A stretch of 50,928 nucleotides of DNA from Sulfolobales archaeon (GTDB lineage Archaea; Thermoproteota; Thermoprotei_A; Sulfolobales; NBVN01), in assembly GCA_025058345.1 (NCBI GenBank), contig JANXEN010000004.1, forward strand, positions 1-50,928, written 5' to 3'. The first letter of the stretch is position 1; every line of letters starts with the position of its first letter. Both the position numbers and the translations under genes were made by a program. This document shows positions 15,825 to 25,068 of the stretch, piece by piece. A model generated the notes under the pieces. The model worked only from the letters and a program-made list of their open reading frames with translations. It was not told where the DNA came from and ran no database searches.

Positions 15825-16688
15825 ATGGTAAAGATAGATTATGGAAGGCTTGAGTCCATCTCTAAGGTTTTCTCGGAGATAGGGTTAGTGAGGATAAAAG
15901 TCTTCGAAGAAGTAGACCCGCAAATGGTTGCAGCAAAAGTCATTAGCAAAGCATGCGGTTCAATAACCCCTCACATCCTATTCACCAATGCATTGATAAG
16001 TTACCAGTTAGGTACTATAGGTGAAGATTATTGGCTTACTTTTGCTAAATTAGTCACTGAAAGTTGTCCAGCTAATTATCATGAATTATTAGATCGGCTA
16101 ATTGAGTTACTAAGACATCAACACAGATTTGCAGTTAAAGCTAAGGAAAAACGACTTAGTAAATTAAGGAGCTGCATACGTTTATATGATTCTCTGTTAG
16201 ATAACGACTTAGATTTTATCAGGAGGGAGATAGCTAGGTGCTTAGGTGCAGGGATAGATGATAAGACGATAGTATTCGCTATCAAGATGCTATATTATGG
16301 GTTAAGAGCTCTCGGAAAAGAGCTTACACTACCTCATAATATTCCAATACCTGTCGATAGGAGGGTTATTAAAATATCTTATTTATCTGGATTGATAGTT
16401 ATCGATAGTTTGGGATTAGAGCATTATAAAATGAATGAAGCATTAACTGAATTATTCAGTAAACCTCAAATTGTAAGAGATGCTTGGAAAATTGTTGGCT
16501 ATAGGAGCGGAATACCGCCTTTACATATAGATGCTGTATTATGGTATTTAGGGAAATACGCCAATATGATGTCTAAAATTGAAGTATTTAAAATGGTCGT
16601 TGAGGATTTCGGTATACATAATGTAGACAGAGTTGGGTCGAAATACATAAAGTTATTAGTTGATGAGTTGTTATACAGGTTGCCTTAG
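15825..16688 (+). CDS. AGOG-type 8-oxoguanine DNA glycosylase/lyase
   Basis: A 287-residue protein whose segments match Pyrobaculum AGOG as I remember it: FTNALISYQLGTIGEDYW, DDKTIVFAIKMLYYG, HNIPIPVDRRVIKISYLSGL and SGIPPLHIDAVLWYLGKY. The expected catalytic lysine is K147 (DDKTIVF) and the aspartate D178 (PVDRRV). AGOG removes 8-oxoguanine from DNA and cleaves the abasic site by beta-elimination. It differs from bacterial Fpg and the OGG1/Ogg2 types. It ends six bases from the convergent EF-2 gene. With the endonuclease IV-like and XPF proteins, it adds to the window's repair genes. Confidence 0.88.
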   Translation: MVKIDYGRLESISKVFSEIGLVRIKVFEEVDPQMVAAKVISKACGSITPHILFTNALISYQLGTIGEDYWLTFAKLVTESCPANYHELLDRLIELLRHQHRFAVKAKEKRLSKLRSCIRLYDSLLDNDLDFIRREIARCLGAGIDDKTIVFAIKMLYYGLRALGKELTLPHNIPIPVDRRVIKISYLSGLIVIDSLGLEHYKMNEALTELFSKPQIVRDAWKIVGYRSGIPPLHIDAVLWYLGKYANMMSKIEVFKMVVEDFGIHNVDRVGSKYIKLLVDELLYRLP

Positions 16689-16694
16689 TTTACT

Positions 16695-18908
16695 TTAAAG
16701 TGGCATGAAATCATCTGGGTTAGGCGGCTCAGGTTTTAATCCCTTCCTCTCCCTAATTTTCCTCACCATATCAATGAGTAAAGAGTCCGGTACCGGAGAC
16801 CACTTACTGAATTCTGTGCCCCAGAAAGCCTTTCCTGCCGTAACTCCTCTTAACTCGTTTGCTAGGTCTACTGACTCACTAACCGGTACTTCACCAATTA
16901 TCCTCGCAACGTTATTACTTAATTGAATTACGTTAATTATTTTCCCCCTTCTCTTACTTAAGACCGATATAATGCTGCTCATGAAGTCGACAGGTGTTCT
17001 AACATCAATTTTCTGAATTGGTTCAAGTAATGTCGGTCTTGATAGTAGGATTCCAGCATATATGGGATTCCTAATCGCTGGATATAGTTGGGCAGGTCCT
17101 CTATGTGCTGGGTCTTCGTGAATTAACGCATCATGTAAAACTACTTTTACCCCCCTCACAGGTTCCATAGCTAGAGGTCCTTCTCTCATAGCAAGCCTAT
17201 AACCCTGGATAATTGTATCCTTCACCTCCCTTAGGTATTGAATTCCAGCTGTCTTATCTACGAATACGTTTATATTTTCATCAATGGCCCATATCTTTCT
17301 AGCCTCATCATAATCCCAGCCAGCCTGATCTCTCAATATTTTAGCCCTCTCTCTAGCATCCATATCCTCCACTATGGCTCCTTGCTGGATTAACTTTATC
17401 GTCTCTTCGTTGAGCGGTTCAACACTTACGTAAAGTCTATTATGTTTATTAGGTGACTTACCTTCTATAACCTGCGACGGTGTCCTTATAGTTTCCCTGA
17501 ACACTACGACAGGTGGTGTCGTATCGACCTCAAGCCCGTAATTCTCCTTAAGTAGAGTTAGTACGATCTCTAAATGTAGGTGACCCATACCGGAGATTAA
17601 GTACTCACCAGTTTCCTCATTAATCTTAACCACTAAGTTAGGGTCTTCAATGCTCATCTTTCTAAGCGCATCTATGAGTTTCATTAGGTCCGTCGTTTTC
17701 TTAGGCTCTATCGCCATAGTGACTACTGGCTCTGATATGTAGTGCAGTTTTTCAAACGGGGACACTACATCCTTAACATCCATTGTTACAGAGGTCTCAC
17801 CAGCCCTAGCCTTATCTATACCTAAGACAGCAGCTATATTCCCAGCCACAACCGAATCGACTACCTCCCTATAAGGCCCCATGTAGAGGCTTACCTGCAG
17901 AACCCTTTGGGCGGTTCTCGCACCTACAAGCCATAACTCAACACCAGGTTTTATTGTTCCCGAAAACACCCTACCAGTAGCTACTAAACCTGCATGTGGG
18001 TCAACCCTCATATCGTTAATTAAATATACGACAGGCCCGTTCGGGTCGGCCTTCAACATAGCTTTTCCTACATCGGAATCAATATCACCCTTCCATATCT
18101 TCGGAATCCTATATAGTTGAGCTTCAGTTGGGTTAGGTATAAACTTAACTACCATATCAAGTAAAGATTCGTGAAGTGGAATGAGTTTTTGAAGCTCTTC
18201 AACAGCTTCTCTACCTTTTCTATACGCTTCCATCATGTCAAGTACTTTTATTCCTTTCTTATGAGATGTAGGTACCGTTAAGCCTATCTTATCTTTAGCC
18301 GATCCGAACGCAACCATACCCTTAGCTGGGTCTAGTAACCACTTTTCCTTGAATTCCGGTTCAGCATATTCTTGTATTAGAGAATTTACTTCCTTAATGA
18401 TATCAACGAATTTCTGCTGGATTTCATGTGGTTGGAGCCTTAACTCCTTAATTAATCTATCTACTTTGTTAATAAAGAGTAGAGGCCTAACTCTTTCTTC
18501 AAGCGCCTGCCTCAAAACGGTTTCAGTCTGAGTCATCACACCCTCAACAGCATCGACAACAACTATAGCACCATCTAGAACCCTCAATGACCTCGTAACC
18601 TTACCTGTAAAGTCTACATGACCTGGCGTGTCTATTAAGTTGATGACGTACGGTTTACCTCCGTACTCGTGGTAAAGGCTTATGTTAGCGGCTTTCACGG
18701 TCATCTGACGCTTCTGCTCTATGTCGAGGTAATCCATAGCTAACGCTTCACCGGCAACCCTACTTGATATTATCCCTGCAGCAGCTAATAACGAGTCGGT
18801 AGTCGTTGTCTTGCCGTGATCAACGTGAGCTATTATACCTATGTTTCTTACCTTCTCTAGGTCTGACATTAGTTTTTGAACATATTCTACAGACTTATAC
18901 CTAACCAT
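16695..18908 (-). CDS. fusA: Translation elongation factor EF-2
   Basis: A 737-residue GTPase, full length for archaeal EF-2. G motifs are visible: [18 protein letters not shown] (P loop, ~24), [12 protein letters not shown] (~94) and INKVDRL (~147). Domain IV carries [19 protein letters not shown], whose histidine before RGPAQ is the expected diphthamide site. It drives translocation on the ribosome. The start is ATG 18908; an AT-rich leader (AAATAAGTAAAG on the minus strand) lies upstream. It is divergent from the kinase-like gene. Confidence 0.97.
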   Translation of the reverse strand: MVRYKSVEYVQKLMSDLEKVRNIGIIAHVDHGKTTTTDSLLAAAGIISSRVAGEALAMDYLDIEQKRQMTVKAANISLYHEYGGKPYVINLIDTPGHVDFTGKVTRSLRVLDGAIVVVDAVEGVMTQTETVLRQALEERVRPLLFINKVDRLIKELRLQPHEIQQKFVDIIKEVNSLIQEYAEPEFKEKWLLDPAKGMVAFGSAKDKIGLTVPTSHKKGIKVLDMMEAYRKGREAVEELQKLIPLHESLLDMVVKFIPNPTEAQLYRIPKIWKGDIDSDVGKAMLKADPNGPVVYLINDMRVDPHAGLVATGRVFSGTIKPGVELWLVGARTAQRVLQVSLYMGPYREVVDSVVAGNIAAVLGIDKARAGETSVTMDVKDVVSPFEKLHYISEPVVTMAIEPKKTTDLMKLIDALRKMSIEDPNLVVKINEETGEYLISGMGHLHLEIVLTLLKENYGLEVDTTPPVVVFRETIRTPSQVIEGKSPNKHNRLYVSVEPLNEETIKLIQQGAIVEDMDARERAKILRDQAGWDYDEARKIWAIDENINVFVDKTAGIQYLREVKDTIIQGYRLAMREGPLAMEPVRGVKVVLHDALIHEDPAHRGPAQLYPAIRNPIYAGILLSRPTLLEPIQKIDVRTPVDFMSSIISVLSKRRGKIINVIQLSNNVARIIGEVPVSESVDLANELRGVTAGKAFWGTEFSKWSPVPDSLLIDMVRKIRERKGLKPEPPNPDDFMPL

Positions 18909-19021
18909 TATCCTAACCTTAAACTTTACTTATTTAAGAGGTTATAAGCTTAATATGAAGTCCATGTTCGTATCGCTTAAATAAATTAAATTATCGGAGA
19001 TATTAAATTTAGGTGATGTTC

Positions 19022-19774
19022 ATGAATGCTGAGTTTAAGGAACTTTTAGGTGAGGTTGTAAAACATCTTAAGGAATTCACACGTAGTCAAATGGTTAACA
19101 TTGACATATTGCTAGGTCAGGTTGACATCATCACTTGGAAAGGTCTTAAGGCAGTTAAGAAGAAGTTCTCTAGTGAGGTAGGAATCCTTAAGTGGTTACC
19201 CCCATCAATATTCTATAAAGCTTCTTACCCATTTACTGTTGTATCACATGAAAGGTTCAGAAGAGAGTTGCAGTTCTTTCTGAGCGGTGGTGGTAGGTGG
19301 TTCAAAGTCCCAAAAATATATGAAGTTGATGAAGAGAATACTATACTTATTAGAGAGTTTATTGATGGAAGTAAACTAACTTACGAATTAGGGGTAAGTG
19401 AACTACTAGGTAAGGTATTAGCTGAGATTCATCTTAGGGGATATGCTTTAGGCGATGTTAAACCGTCGAACTTCATAGTTAGTGACGGTATATACGTTAT
19501 TGATGCTGAGCAGGCTGTAATTACCAGCAATAATGACCTATTCAGCTGGGATTTAATACTTACGTTACTCTTCATTAGTTATAGATATGTGGTTGAGCCT
19601 AAGGACTTTAAGATATTTGTCAAGCATTTCATTGAAAGCTACATAGAGGGTGGGGGAAGCATACTAAACGTTAAATCGATATTCTCGATTAGGAATCTAA
19701 GCATAGCTCTGCTGATACCACCACATACGTTAAAGAGTATAGTTGAGGTTTTGTCTGAGGAGAAAATAATTTAG
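19022..19774 (+). CDS. Atypical RIO/Bud32-like protein kinase
   Basis: About 250 residues; ATG 19022 (MNAEFKELL) follows AGGTGAT; GTG 19013 and ATG 19016 are alternatives. Kinase-like features are VKKKF (possible ATP-binding lysine ~50), ERFRRELQFFL (helix C), ILIREFIDGSKL, and the catalytic loop LGDVKPSNFIVSDGIYVIDAEQA. Here the usual HGD is LGD and the usual DFG is DAE, so it is related to lipopolysaccharide-kinase/Bud32-type enzymes but is atypical. It lacks the compact KEOPS Bud32 pattern (HGDLTTSN). Substrate unknown; it may be a small-molecule or protein kinase. Confidence 0.65.
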   Translation: MNAEFKELLGEVVKHLKEFTRSQMVNIDILLGQVDIITWKGLKAVKKKFSSEVGILKWLPPSIFYKASYPFTVVSHERFRRELQFFLSGGGRWFKVPKIYEVDEENTILIREFIDGSKLTYELGVSELLGKVLAEIHLRGYALGDVKPSNFIVSDGIYVIDAEQAVITSNNDLFSWDLILTLLFISYRYVVEPKDFKIFVKHFIESYIEGGGSILNVKSIFSIRNLSIALLIPPHTLKSIVEVLSEEKII

Positions 19775-19823
19775 TGGTTAAGTAGGTCAGCGTGGATTGA
19801 TGTATAGCATTTGAAGAGTGGAA

Positions 19824-20258
19824 TTATTGAGATACGCCTTTACCTTTACGTATAACTTTAATATAACTTATCTCCGTCGTTGGGTATTGGCCATTTTCAT
19901 CTTTTTCATACATCTTAACCATATCCCATATATTTAGTAATGCTATAGCAACCGCGGTTAGTGCCTCCATTTCTACACCGGTCGGCGCGTTTGTCTTAAC
20001 TAAGGCGCGAACTTTAATACCGTCATCTAAGATCTCCAAATCTAAACTCACATTAGTTAGTGAGATGGTGTGGCATAATGGAAGTAGTTCCGGCACTTTC
20101 TTAGCTGCTAGTATTCCCGCAATCTTCGTCACCGTGGCGACATCTCCTTTCTCAACACTTCCTTCCTTAATGATCTTCACTGTCTCCTTCCTCAACTTAA
20201 TAAACCCTTCAGCTATAGACTCCCTGAAAACACTTTCTTTATTTGTTATATCAATCAT
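19824..20258 (-). CDS. moaC: Cyclic pyranopterin monophosphate synthase MoaC
   Basis: A 144-residue protein from ATG 20258 (MIDITNKESVFRESIAEG); the open frame extends six codons further without support. MoaC hallmarks are GDVATVTKIAGILAAKKVPELLPLCHTI, then VKTNAPTGVEMEALTAVAIALLNIWDMVK and KDENGQYPTTEI. It converts the MoaA product to cyclic pyranopterin monophosphate in molybdenum/tungsten cofactor synthesis. moaA is about 5 kb downstream in the same window but in another transcription unit. Confidence 0.96.
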   Translation of the reverse strand: MIDITNKESVFRESIAEGFIKLRKETVKIIKEGSVEKGDVATVTKIAGILAAKKVPELLPLCHTISLTNVSLDLEILDDGIKVRALVKTNAPTGVEMEALTAVAIALLNIWDMVKMYEKDENGQYPTTEISYIKVIRKGKGVSQ

Positions 20259-20505
20259 TGAAGCCAACAGCAGCACCGAGATAAGAATCGTAGTGTCTTA
20301 TTAAAATGCTATTATTCTCTGGTTTTAACCCTCCCTTTAAATTCGGTTATTGGAGATGGTTATCGAACAGCGTTTTAAGGGATTTAAAAAATTAGCGTAA
20401 GTGATTATTAACTTATAGTTGATAAGAACAATATGCGCCTACATTAAGTCTAAGCTAATCATATACGTTTAGATATCGATATAAGAATTGGGTTGATGTA
20501 GTAAA

Positions 20506-20520
20506 GCTTATATTATAAAT
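20506..20520 (+). promoter_or_regulatory. TATA box of the gene at 20554
   Basis: GCTTATATTATAAAT ends 33 bases before the TTG start, with AGGTGAAGTGA immediately before the start codon as Shine-Dalgarno site. The rest of the 277-base gap back to MoaC shows no further structure I can name. Confidence 0.55.
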
Positions 20521-20553
20521 ACGTCTTACGTTAGTAGCGAATAGGTGAAGTGA

Positions 20554-21549
20554 TTGCCATCGTCGACAACGATATACTCTGGTCGGGGTTTAGATGCCAT
20601 CTTTGCGACTGCAGCATTAGCATCTACATTATATAGGAAGGGTTATAGGGTATTTATTGAGTTTCCGAATCCCGCAAACATTAGCAAAGTCAGCATAGTA
20701 AATTCGTATTCTATAGATATAACGCATTTAAGTAATGTAACTATTAAGAATTCTACAGCGATAACTCATATACCTATTAAGAGATTAGGGCTGGTATATA
20801 AGTACGATAATGATGGAAAGTACATCACTACGATGAAATTAAGTAATATCAACTCAACTTTGGAGGTTATCCTTGAATATGTCCGAACTCTTAATGATAG
20901 TATCTTCATTCCTCAGGAACTGTTAAGGGACTTAGCTCATATCAAGTCTAAGGAAATATTTAAATTAACGCGTATGGGGAAAACCGTTTATTATGCATAT
21001 AAGTGGGGATTAGGTAGAGATGATACGTTACTTTCGCTATATAACTATGCCTACTCGCTCTTCACATCAAAGAATGTTAAGATAAACCCCGAAATTGAAA
21101 GAGATGCTAAAAATTACGAACATGCGCTATCTTTAATAAACGCTATCGTTAATGAGGGGATTTACGATAAGGTCGGTGACTCAGCTATTACGGTTATTTC
21201 GAGTAAATATGAAGGTAATGAATTCTTAAAAAACAATATGCAGTATTTGAGAGTCGTTGCAAATGAGTTGTTAGGTAACTTATGTAAGAATAATAAAGTT
21301 GCGGTAGTGGTGAGTGAGGGATCGGCAGGCCATGAAATTAGATTATGTGTTAATAAAAACTTAAACGTTGAGGTAGATAGCGTATTAAGCAATTTACCGG
21401 CTGATGTGTTATCTATTACTGAAATTAAGGGTGCGAAAGCGTATGCGTTTATAACCTTTAAGAATCCCGAACACGGTAGCTTAGAGAACGCGTTGAAAGT
21501 ATCTCAAATGCTGATAATGTCTGTGGAGAGCTTTTTAGAGCAGAGGTAA
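20554..21549 (+). CDS. Unrecognised protein, possibly a degenerate DHH-like phosphoesterase
   Basis: A 331-residue soluble protein starting at TTG 20554 (MPSSTTIYSGRGLDAIFATAALASTL). The N-terminus resembles the first motif of DHH proteins in shape (YSGRGLDAIFATAAL), but the metal-binding aspartates and the DHH triad are missing. The C-terminus (VAVVVSEGSAGHEIRLCVN... GAKAYAFITFKNPEHGS) faintly recalls a DHHA1 domain. I therefore suspect a catalytically dead or much-changed relative, without certainty. The gene has its own promoter and ends 95 bases from the convergent korC. Confidence 0.45.
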   Translation: MPSSTTIYSGRGLDAIFATAALASTLYRKGYRVFIEFPNPANISKVSIVNSYSIDITHLSNVTIKNSTAITHIPIKRLGLVYKYDNDGKYITTMKLSNINSTLEVILEYVRTLNDSIFIPQELLRDLAHIKSKEIFKLTRMGKTVYYAYKWGLGRDDTLLSLYNYAYSLFTSKNVKINPEIERDAKNYEHALSLINAIVNEGIYDKVGDSAITVISSKYEGNEFLKNNMQYLRVVANELLGNLCKNNKVAVVVSEGSAGHEIRLCVNKNLNVEVDSVLSNLPADVLSITEIKGAKAYAFITFKNPEHGSLENALKVSQMLIMSVESFLEQR

Positions 21550-21644
21550 TTTAAAATATTCGTTGATCGACTTAACTTCCATAAATTAATGATCTGTGTT
21601 TCAAGGTGTTATGTTCTCCATAAGCATGTTGATTCTCAGCGAAA

Positions 21645-22181
21645 CTACTGTATTCTTAATCCAAAATTAAATGCTGCTTTATTTGTTTCTCTCCATTCGC
21701 TACTAACTAGTTCATCGATAGCGTTCTCGATGAAGTTCTTAGGTATTAGTTTTAAAGTCCCTATAAGATGGCCTAGGGCAACCATATTTGAAACTCTGGT
21801 TGTTCTAAATTCATGTTCGGCTAGCTGTGTATATGGTGCTTTGAAGATCTGCCATTCAACATTCCTGGGAATTTCTTTCAAAAAAGTTTCATCGATGAAT
21901 ACTTTAGCATTACTACCTACTAGGCTTCCAAACCTCATTAATTGTTCTTGATGTAGAAATAATGCGATATCAGCCTTTCTTACTTTGATATAATCGATTT
22001 CATCCTCATTAGTAGCTATAATCATATCTACTCGCGAATCACCCCCTCTAGTCTCAGCAACGTAGGCTTCACTACATGTTGCGAATAGATTATAGTACTT
22101 AGAGGCAGCTAGGCCTAAAACTCTACCTAATAGTAGTACTCCCTGACCTCCACGGCCAGCGATAAGTATTTCGTACCTAAT
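21645..22181 (-). CDS. korC: 2-oxoacid:ferredoxin oxidoreductase gamma subunit, ATT start
   Basis: A 178-residue subunit. The usual starts (ATG at 22025) would remove the conserved N-terminus, but the open frame upstream reads IRYEILIAGRGGQGVLLLG..., the exact beginning of gamma subunits (GxGGQG). No ATG, GTG or TTG exists in frame before it. A GAGGTG Shine-Dalgarno site at 22194-22189 is followed after seven bases by ATT at 22181, aligned with the family's Met. The gamma subunit helps bind CoA and thiamine pyrophosphate complex. The gene begins two bases after the korB stop. Other features such as FATCSEAYVAETRGGDSRVD and FKAPYTQLA fit the family. Confidence 0.85.
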   Translation of the reverse strand: MRYEILIAGRGGQGVLLLGRVLGLAASKYYNLFATCSEAYVAETRGGDSRVDMIIATNEDEIDYIKVRKADIALFLHQEQLMRFGSLVGSNAKVFIDETFLKEIPRNVEWQIFKAPYTQLAEHEFRTTRVSNMVALGHLIGTLKLIPKNFIENAIDELVSSEWRETNKAAFNFGLRIQ

Positions 22182-22183
22182 AA

Positions 22184-23002
22184 CTAGACACCTCGGCCAA
22201 TAATTCTTAAGAAACTCTTCTTATTATCATTTATAAATTCTCCAATGATTATCTCATTACCCCATATGATGTCGGATTTTTCTATTTGAGGTTTCTCCTC
22301 AAATCGTATTAGAGATTTAAGTTTATTGAATAATTCTACCGGGTCTTTATAACCTATATGCCTCCCAAATAGTTCAGGGCATGGAGATATTACCTCAACA
22401 AGCGAGAATCCTTCTTTACTTAACGCGGTATATATGTACTTCTCGAGGATGTGTGGATGTGTTACTGAAGCCCTAGCTACGTAGTTGGCGTTTAACGTTG
22501 ATATGAATTTTACCACGTTAATTGAGTATTCATAATTTCCGAGCGGTGTAGTAGTGGTGTAAACTCCTGTGGGAGTTGTAGGAGCTACCTGCCCTCCAGT
22601 CATGCCGTAAATCATGTTATTAACCATGATAACTGTCAGATCCATGTTTCTTCTAGCAGCATGCAGTAAGTGATTACCACCAATAGCGGCTAAATCACCA
22701 TCCCCACCTATAACTATGACTTTTAAGTTAGGTTTAACTAGCTTTAACCCCGTCGCAAATGGTATAGCTCTTCCGTGGATCACGTGTGCAGAGTCGAAAT
22801 TTAAATAGAGAGTAGCTCTTGCAGTACATCCTATACCGGAAACAGCTGCTATATCATCTTGCTTTAGGTGTCCTTCCATTATGTGTTTATTTATAGCTCT
22901 AAGTAGTGAGGAAATAGCTATCCCTATACCGCATCCAGGGCACCACAGATGCGGTAGCCTATCAGTTCTTAAGTAGGGGTCTAGCGGGTGTGTTACATCC
23001 AT
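22184..23002 (-). CDS. korB: 2-oxoacid:ferredoxin oxidoreductase beta subunit (thiamine pyrophosphate-binding)
   Basis: A 272-residue subunit with cysteines in HLWCPGCGIG (~19-24), GIGCTARATLYLNFD, and the thiamine diphosphate/Mg site GGDGDLAAIGGNHLLHAARRN...NNMIYGMTGGQ. C-terminal PCPELFG carries another conserved cysteine used for an iron-sulfur cluster in this family. The enzyme oxidises a 2-oxoacid, probably 2-oxoglutarate from the korDABC order, to acyl-CoA and CO2 while reducing ferredoxin. The ATG at 23002 overlaps korA's end by ten bases. Confidence 0.93.
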   Translation of the reverse strand: MDVTHPLDPYLRTDRLPHLWCPGCGIGIAISSLLRAINKHIMEGHLKQDDIAAVSGIGCTARATLYLNFDSAHVIHGRAIPFATGLKLVKPNLKVIVIGGDGDLAAIGGNHLLHAARRNMDLTVIMVNNMIYGMTGGQVAPTTPTGVYTTTTPLGNYEYSINVVKFISTLNANYVARASVTHPHILEKYIYTALSKEGFSLVEVISPCPELFGRHIGYKDPVELFNKLKSLIRFEEKPQIEKSDIIWGNEIIIGEFINDNKKSFLRIIGRGV

Positions 23003-24117
23003 TCCTTCATCACCTCATAGATGCTTTCAGGCGGTGGAATTTCTACATCAATTACGGGGATCGAGAAAACCTCCTTATGCCTTAGAACTCTTGAAACCTC
23101 ATTAACGTATACCCCAGCATTGTTTTCGACAACGAATACCTTTTTAGCGTTTCGCGTAGATTTTATGAGACTTTCTTCATCTACAGGCCATAGAAGTTTA
23201 GGTCTGTAAAGACCTACTTTAACTCCCCTACTTCTTAATTCCTTCACTAACCCATATGCCGATCTTGCAGTACTTCCATACGACACAATTACGTAATCAG
23301 CGTCTTCGACGAAGTACGAAGCAGAATCAACCAACATATGCATGTTCTTCCTTACCTTATTAATCAACCTCCATACGAGTTTTCTCTGGATTTCGGTGGT
23401 TGCTTTGTAGTAACCTCTCTCATCATGAGTCAGTGACTCAACCATAACTCTATAGCCTTCACCGAAACTTGCCATGGGAGGTACTAGGTCTTCCTCAGGT
23501 TCGAAAGGTTTATATAGTTCCTTACTGACCTTAGGTTTCTTGCGGTTAATTACCAAAGCTTCATTGGGGTCCTTTAAAACAACTCTTTCCCATATGTGAG
23601 CCAGTGTTGCGTCGGAAAGCAAGATGACTGGCACCCTTAAAGTTTCTGAAACATTGAAGGAATTAATGGTTAGGTCGTATAGTTCTTGAACAGACCAAGG
23701 AGCATATACAACCAATTCGTAGTTTCCATGAGCTGCCCATCTTACCTGCATTACATCATATTGTCCAGATTTAGTGGCGATACCTGTTGAGGGGCCAGCA
23801 CGCATAACGTACGCGATCACTAACGGTGTTTCAGTCATTATCGCTAGACTAAGTCCTTCAACCATTAAGCTGAATCCAGGTCCGCTAGTAGCGGTCATCG
23901 CTTTAACCCCTCCCCATGAGGCACCAATAACAGCGTTGATTGAGGCTATCTCATCCTCAAACTGTATGACAGTACCGCCTCTCTCAGGAAGTTTCATTGC
24001 AAGGTACTCAAATATCTCACTGGAAGGTGTTATTGGATATCCAGCGTAGAATTTAAGTCCTGCGGTCATCGCCCCCTCAGCAACTGCGTGATTTCCAGTT
24101 AAGAACTCTAATCTAAT
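22993..24117 (-). CDS. korA: 2-oxoacid:ferredoxin oxidoreductase alpha subunit, ATT start
   Basis: A 374-residue subunit if read from ATT 24117: IRLEFLTGNHAVAEGAM then TAGLKFYAGYPITPSSEIFE. The GN.A.AEGA segment is conserved in the family but lies upstream of the first ATG (24069). A stop (TAA, 24123-24121) ends the frame just before, so only ATC 24120 or ATT 24117 can start it. GGGTGAT at 24129-24123 gives a Shine-Dalgarno site five bases before ATT. Motifs IQFEDEIASINAVIGASWGG, TATSGPGFSLMVEGLS and GPSTGIATKSGQYDVMQ fit KorA. It overlaps korD by ten bases. Confidence 0.9.
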   Translation of the reverse strand: MRLEFLTGNHAVAEGAMTAGLKFYAGYPITPSSEIFEYLAMKLPERGGTVIQFEDEIASINAVIGASWGGVKAMTATSGPGFSLMVEGLSLAIMTETPLVIAYVMRAGPSTGIATKSGQYDVMQVRWAAHGNYELVVYAPWSVQELYDLTINSFNVSETLRVPVILLSDATLAHIWERVVLKDPNEALVINRKKPKVSKELYKPFEPEEDLVPPMASFGEGYRVMVESLTHDERGYYKATTEIQRKLVWRLINKVRKNMHMLVDSASYFVEDADYVIVSYGSTARSAYGLVKELRSRGVKVGLYRPKLLWPVDEESLIKSTRNAKKVFVVENNAGVYVNEVSRVLRHKEVFSIPVIDVEIPPPESIYEVMKEWM

Positions 24118-24383
24118 GATTTATCACCCTTAGAAACAAATATTGCGAAGTCCGGACAAATATGCTCACATAGCTTGCAGCCTATACATTTCTCAATATA
24201 TTGAGGAATCACGTATCTGAATCCGCGGGCGTTCAGTTCTTTACCGCGAGCTAAAACCCCCGTTGGGCAAAAATTAACGCATAAACCGCATTCTTTACAC
24301 CTATCTATGACTACATGAACTACGTGCTTTGATGGCCTAATCATAGATGAAGAAAAAATCTGTAGTGGAATTCTCCTCCCCAC
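24108..24383 (-). CDS. korD: 2-oxoacid:ferredoxin oxidoreductase delta subunit (2x[4Fe-4S] ferredoxin)
   Basis: A 91-residue ferredoxin with two CxxCxxCxxxCP motifs: CKECGLCVNFCPTG (~32) and CIGCKLCEHICPD (~66). It takes electrons from the alpha/beta subunits and passes them to ferredoxin. The start is GTG 24383 (MGRRIPLQ). It is the first gene of the korDABC operon; the promoter lies directly upstream. Its end overlaps korA, whose unusual start sits on its last codons. Confidence 0.92.
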   Translation of the reverse strand: MGRRIPLQIFSSSMIRPSKHVVHVVIDRCKECGLCVNFCPTGVLARGKELNARGFRYVIPQYIEKCIGCKLCEHICPDFAIFVSKGDKSLD

Positions 24384-24686
24384 GAATCCTTACGGCTTAA
24401 TTATATAAATATTACTAAATTATAGATTATTTAATTTACTTTAACATAAAATGATTTCAATTCGTTCTAATCGCTAAATGGTATCTAATTACGGCATTAA
24501 TGTATAGCTATATTCTCTATTACAACCAACAATACATCTGTAGAGCAACTAATAAGGGCATATAACTAGTTTGGCTGGGCACTCTGATAGTGAGGTTCCT
24601 AAATATTAACTCGCTGGACAGTAGGTTATAACGGATTATATGAAGTTCGCCTCAATGTGTTGTAGACAAAAAATATTTTATTTTAT
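24384..24686. other. Intergenic region without recognisable gene
   Basis: About 300 AT-rich bases between korD and the zinc-ribbon gene. Apart from the korD TATA box I see no ORF with a family match, no C/D box pair and no tRNA-like fold. The plus strand has scattered short stems only. Confidence 0.5.
24398..24414 (-). promoter_or_regulatory. TATA box of the korDABC operon
   Basis: TAATATTTATATAATTA on the minus strand is 15-31 bases before the GTG of korD, so transcription would start at or next to the start codon. Confidence 0.55.
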
Positions 24687-24887
24687 CTACTTCTTAAGCA
24701 CTATCTCTACATGCTGTTCATGTTTCTTAATTGAGACTTCCTCAATCACGTTAACTTCATTACAGCTTTTACACTTACTCACGTATTTTACTAACTTCAG
24801 ACCGCTGCTGTTACTCTCAGACTCCATCAGCGTTACCACCTTACCACCGCACTTTGGGCATATACCGTTACTACCTTTTTTAGACAT
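24687..24887 (-). CDS. Small zinc-ribbon protein
   Basis: A 66-residue protein with one zinc ribbon: ICPKCGGKVVTL...KCKSCNEV (CxxC about 28 residues before CxxC), then a charged tail. The fold is like transcription-factor or rubredoxin-type ribbons, but no family name can be given. ATG 24887 is preceded by GAGAGTGAT. It is minus-strand, upstream of the kor operon and separated from it by 300 bases. Confidence 0.7.
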   Translation of the reverse strand: MSKKGSNGICPKCGGKVVTLMESESNSSGLKLVKYVSKCKSCNEVNVIEEVSIKKHEQHVEIVLKK

Positions 24888-25068
24888 AACTTTATCACTC
24901 TCAGCCTAACTAGCATTAGCTATTTTGCTATACTGTACCGGAATATTCTTAAGTTGTTGAAGATAATAAGTTTAATCAGAATCTTTTCTAAGGTATTGAT
25001 TCCAATATCCTATTCGATAAACACAAAAATATTTGCTAAGCCCTATTAACTAATGGGGTTATCATACG

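Noticed and set aside
20277-20553. Possible RNA gene in the gap between moaC and the gene at 20554
   Set aside because: No tRNA fold, C/D box set or G+C-rich stretch was found; only a TATA box and Shine-Dalgarno site stand out.
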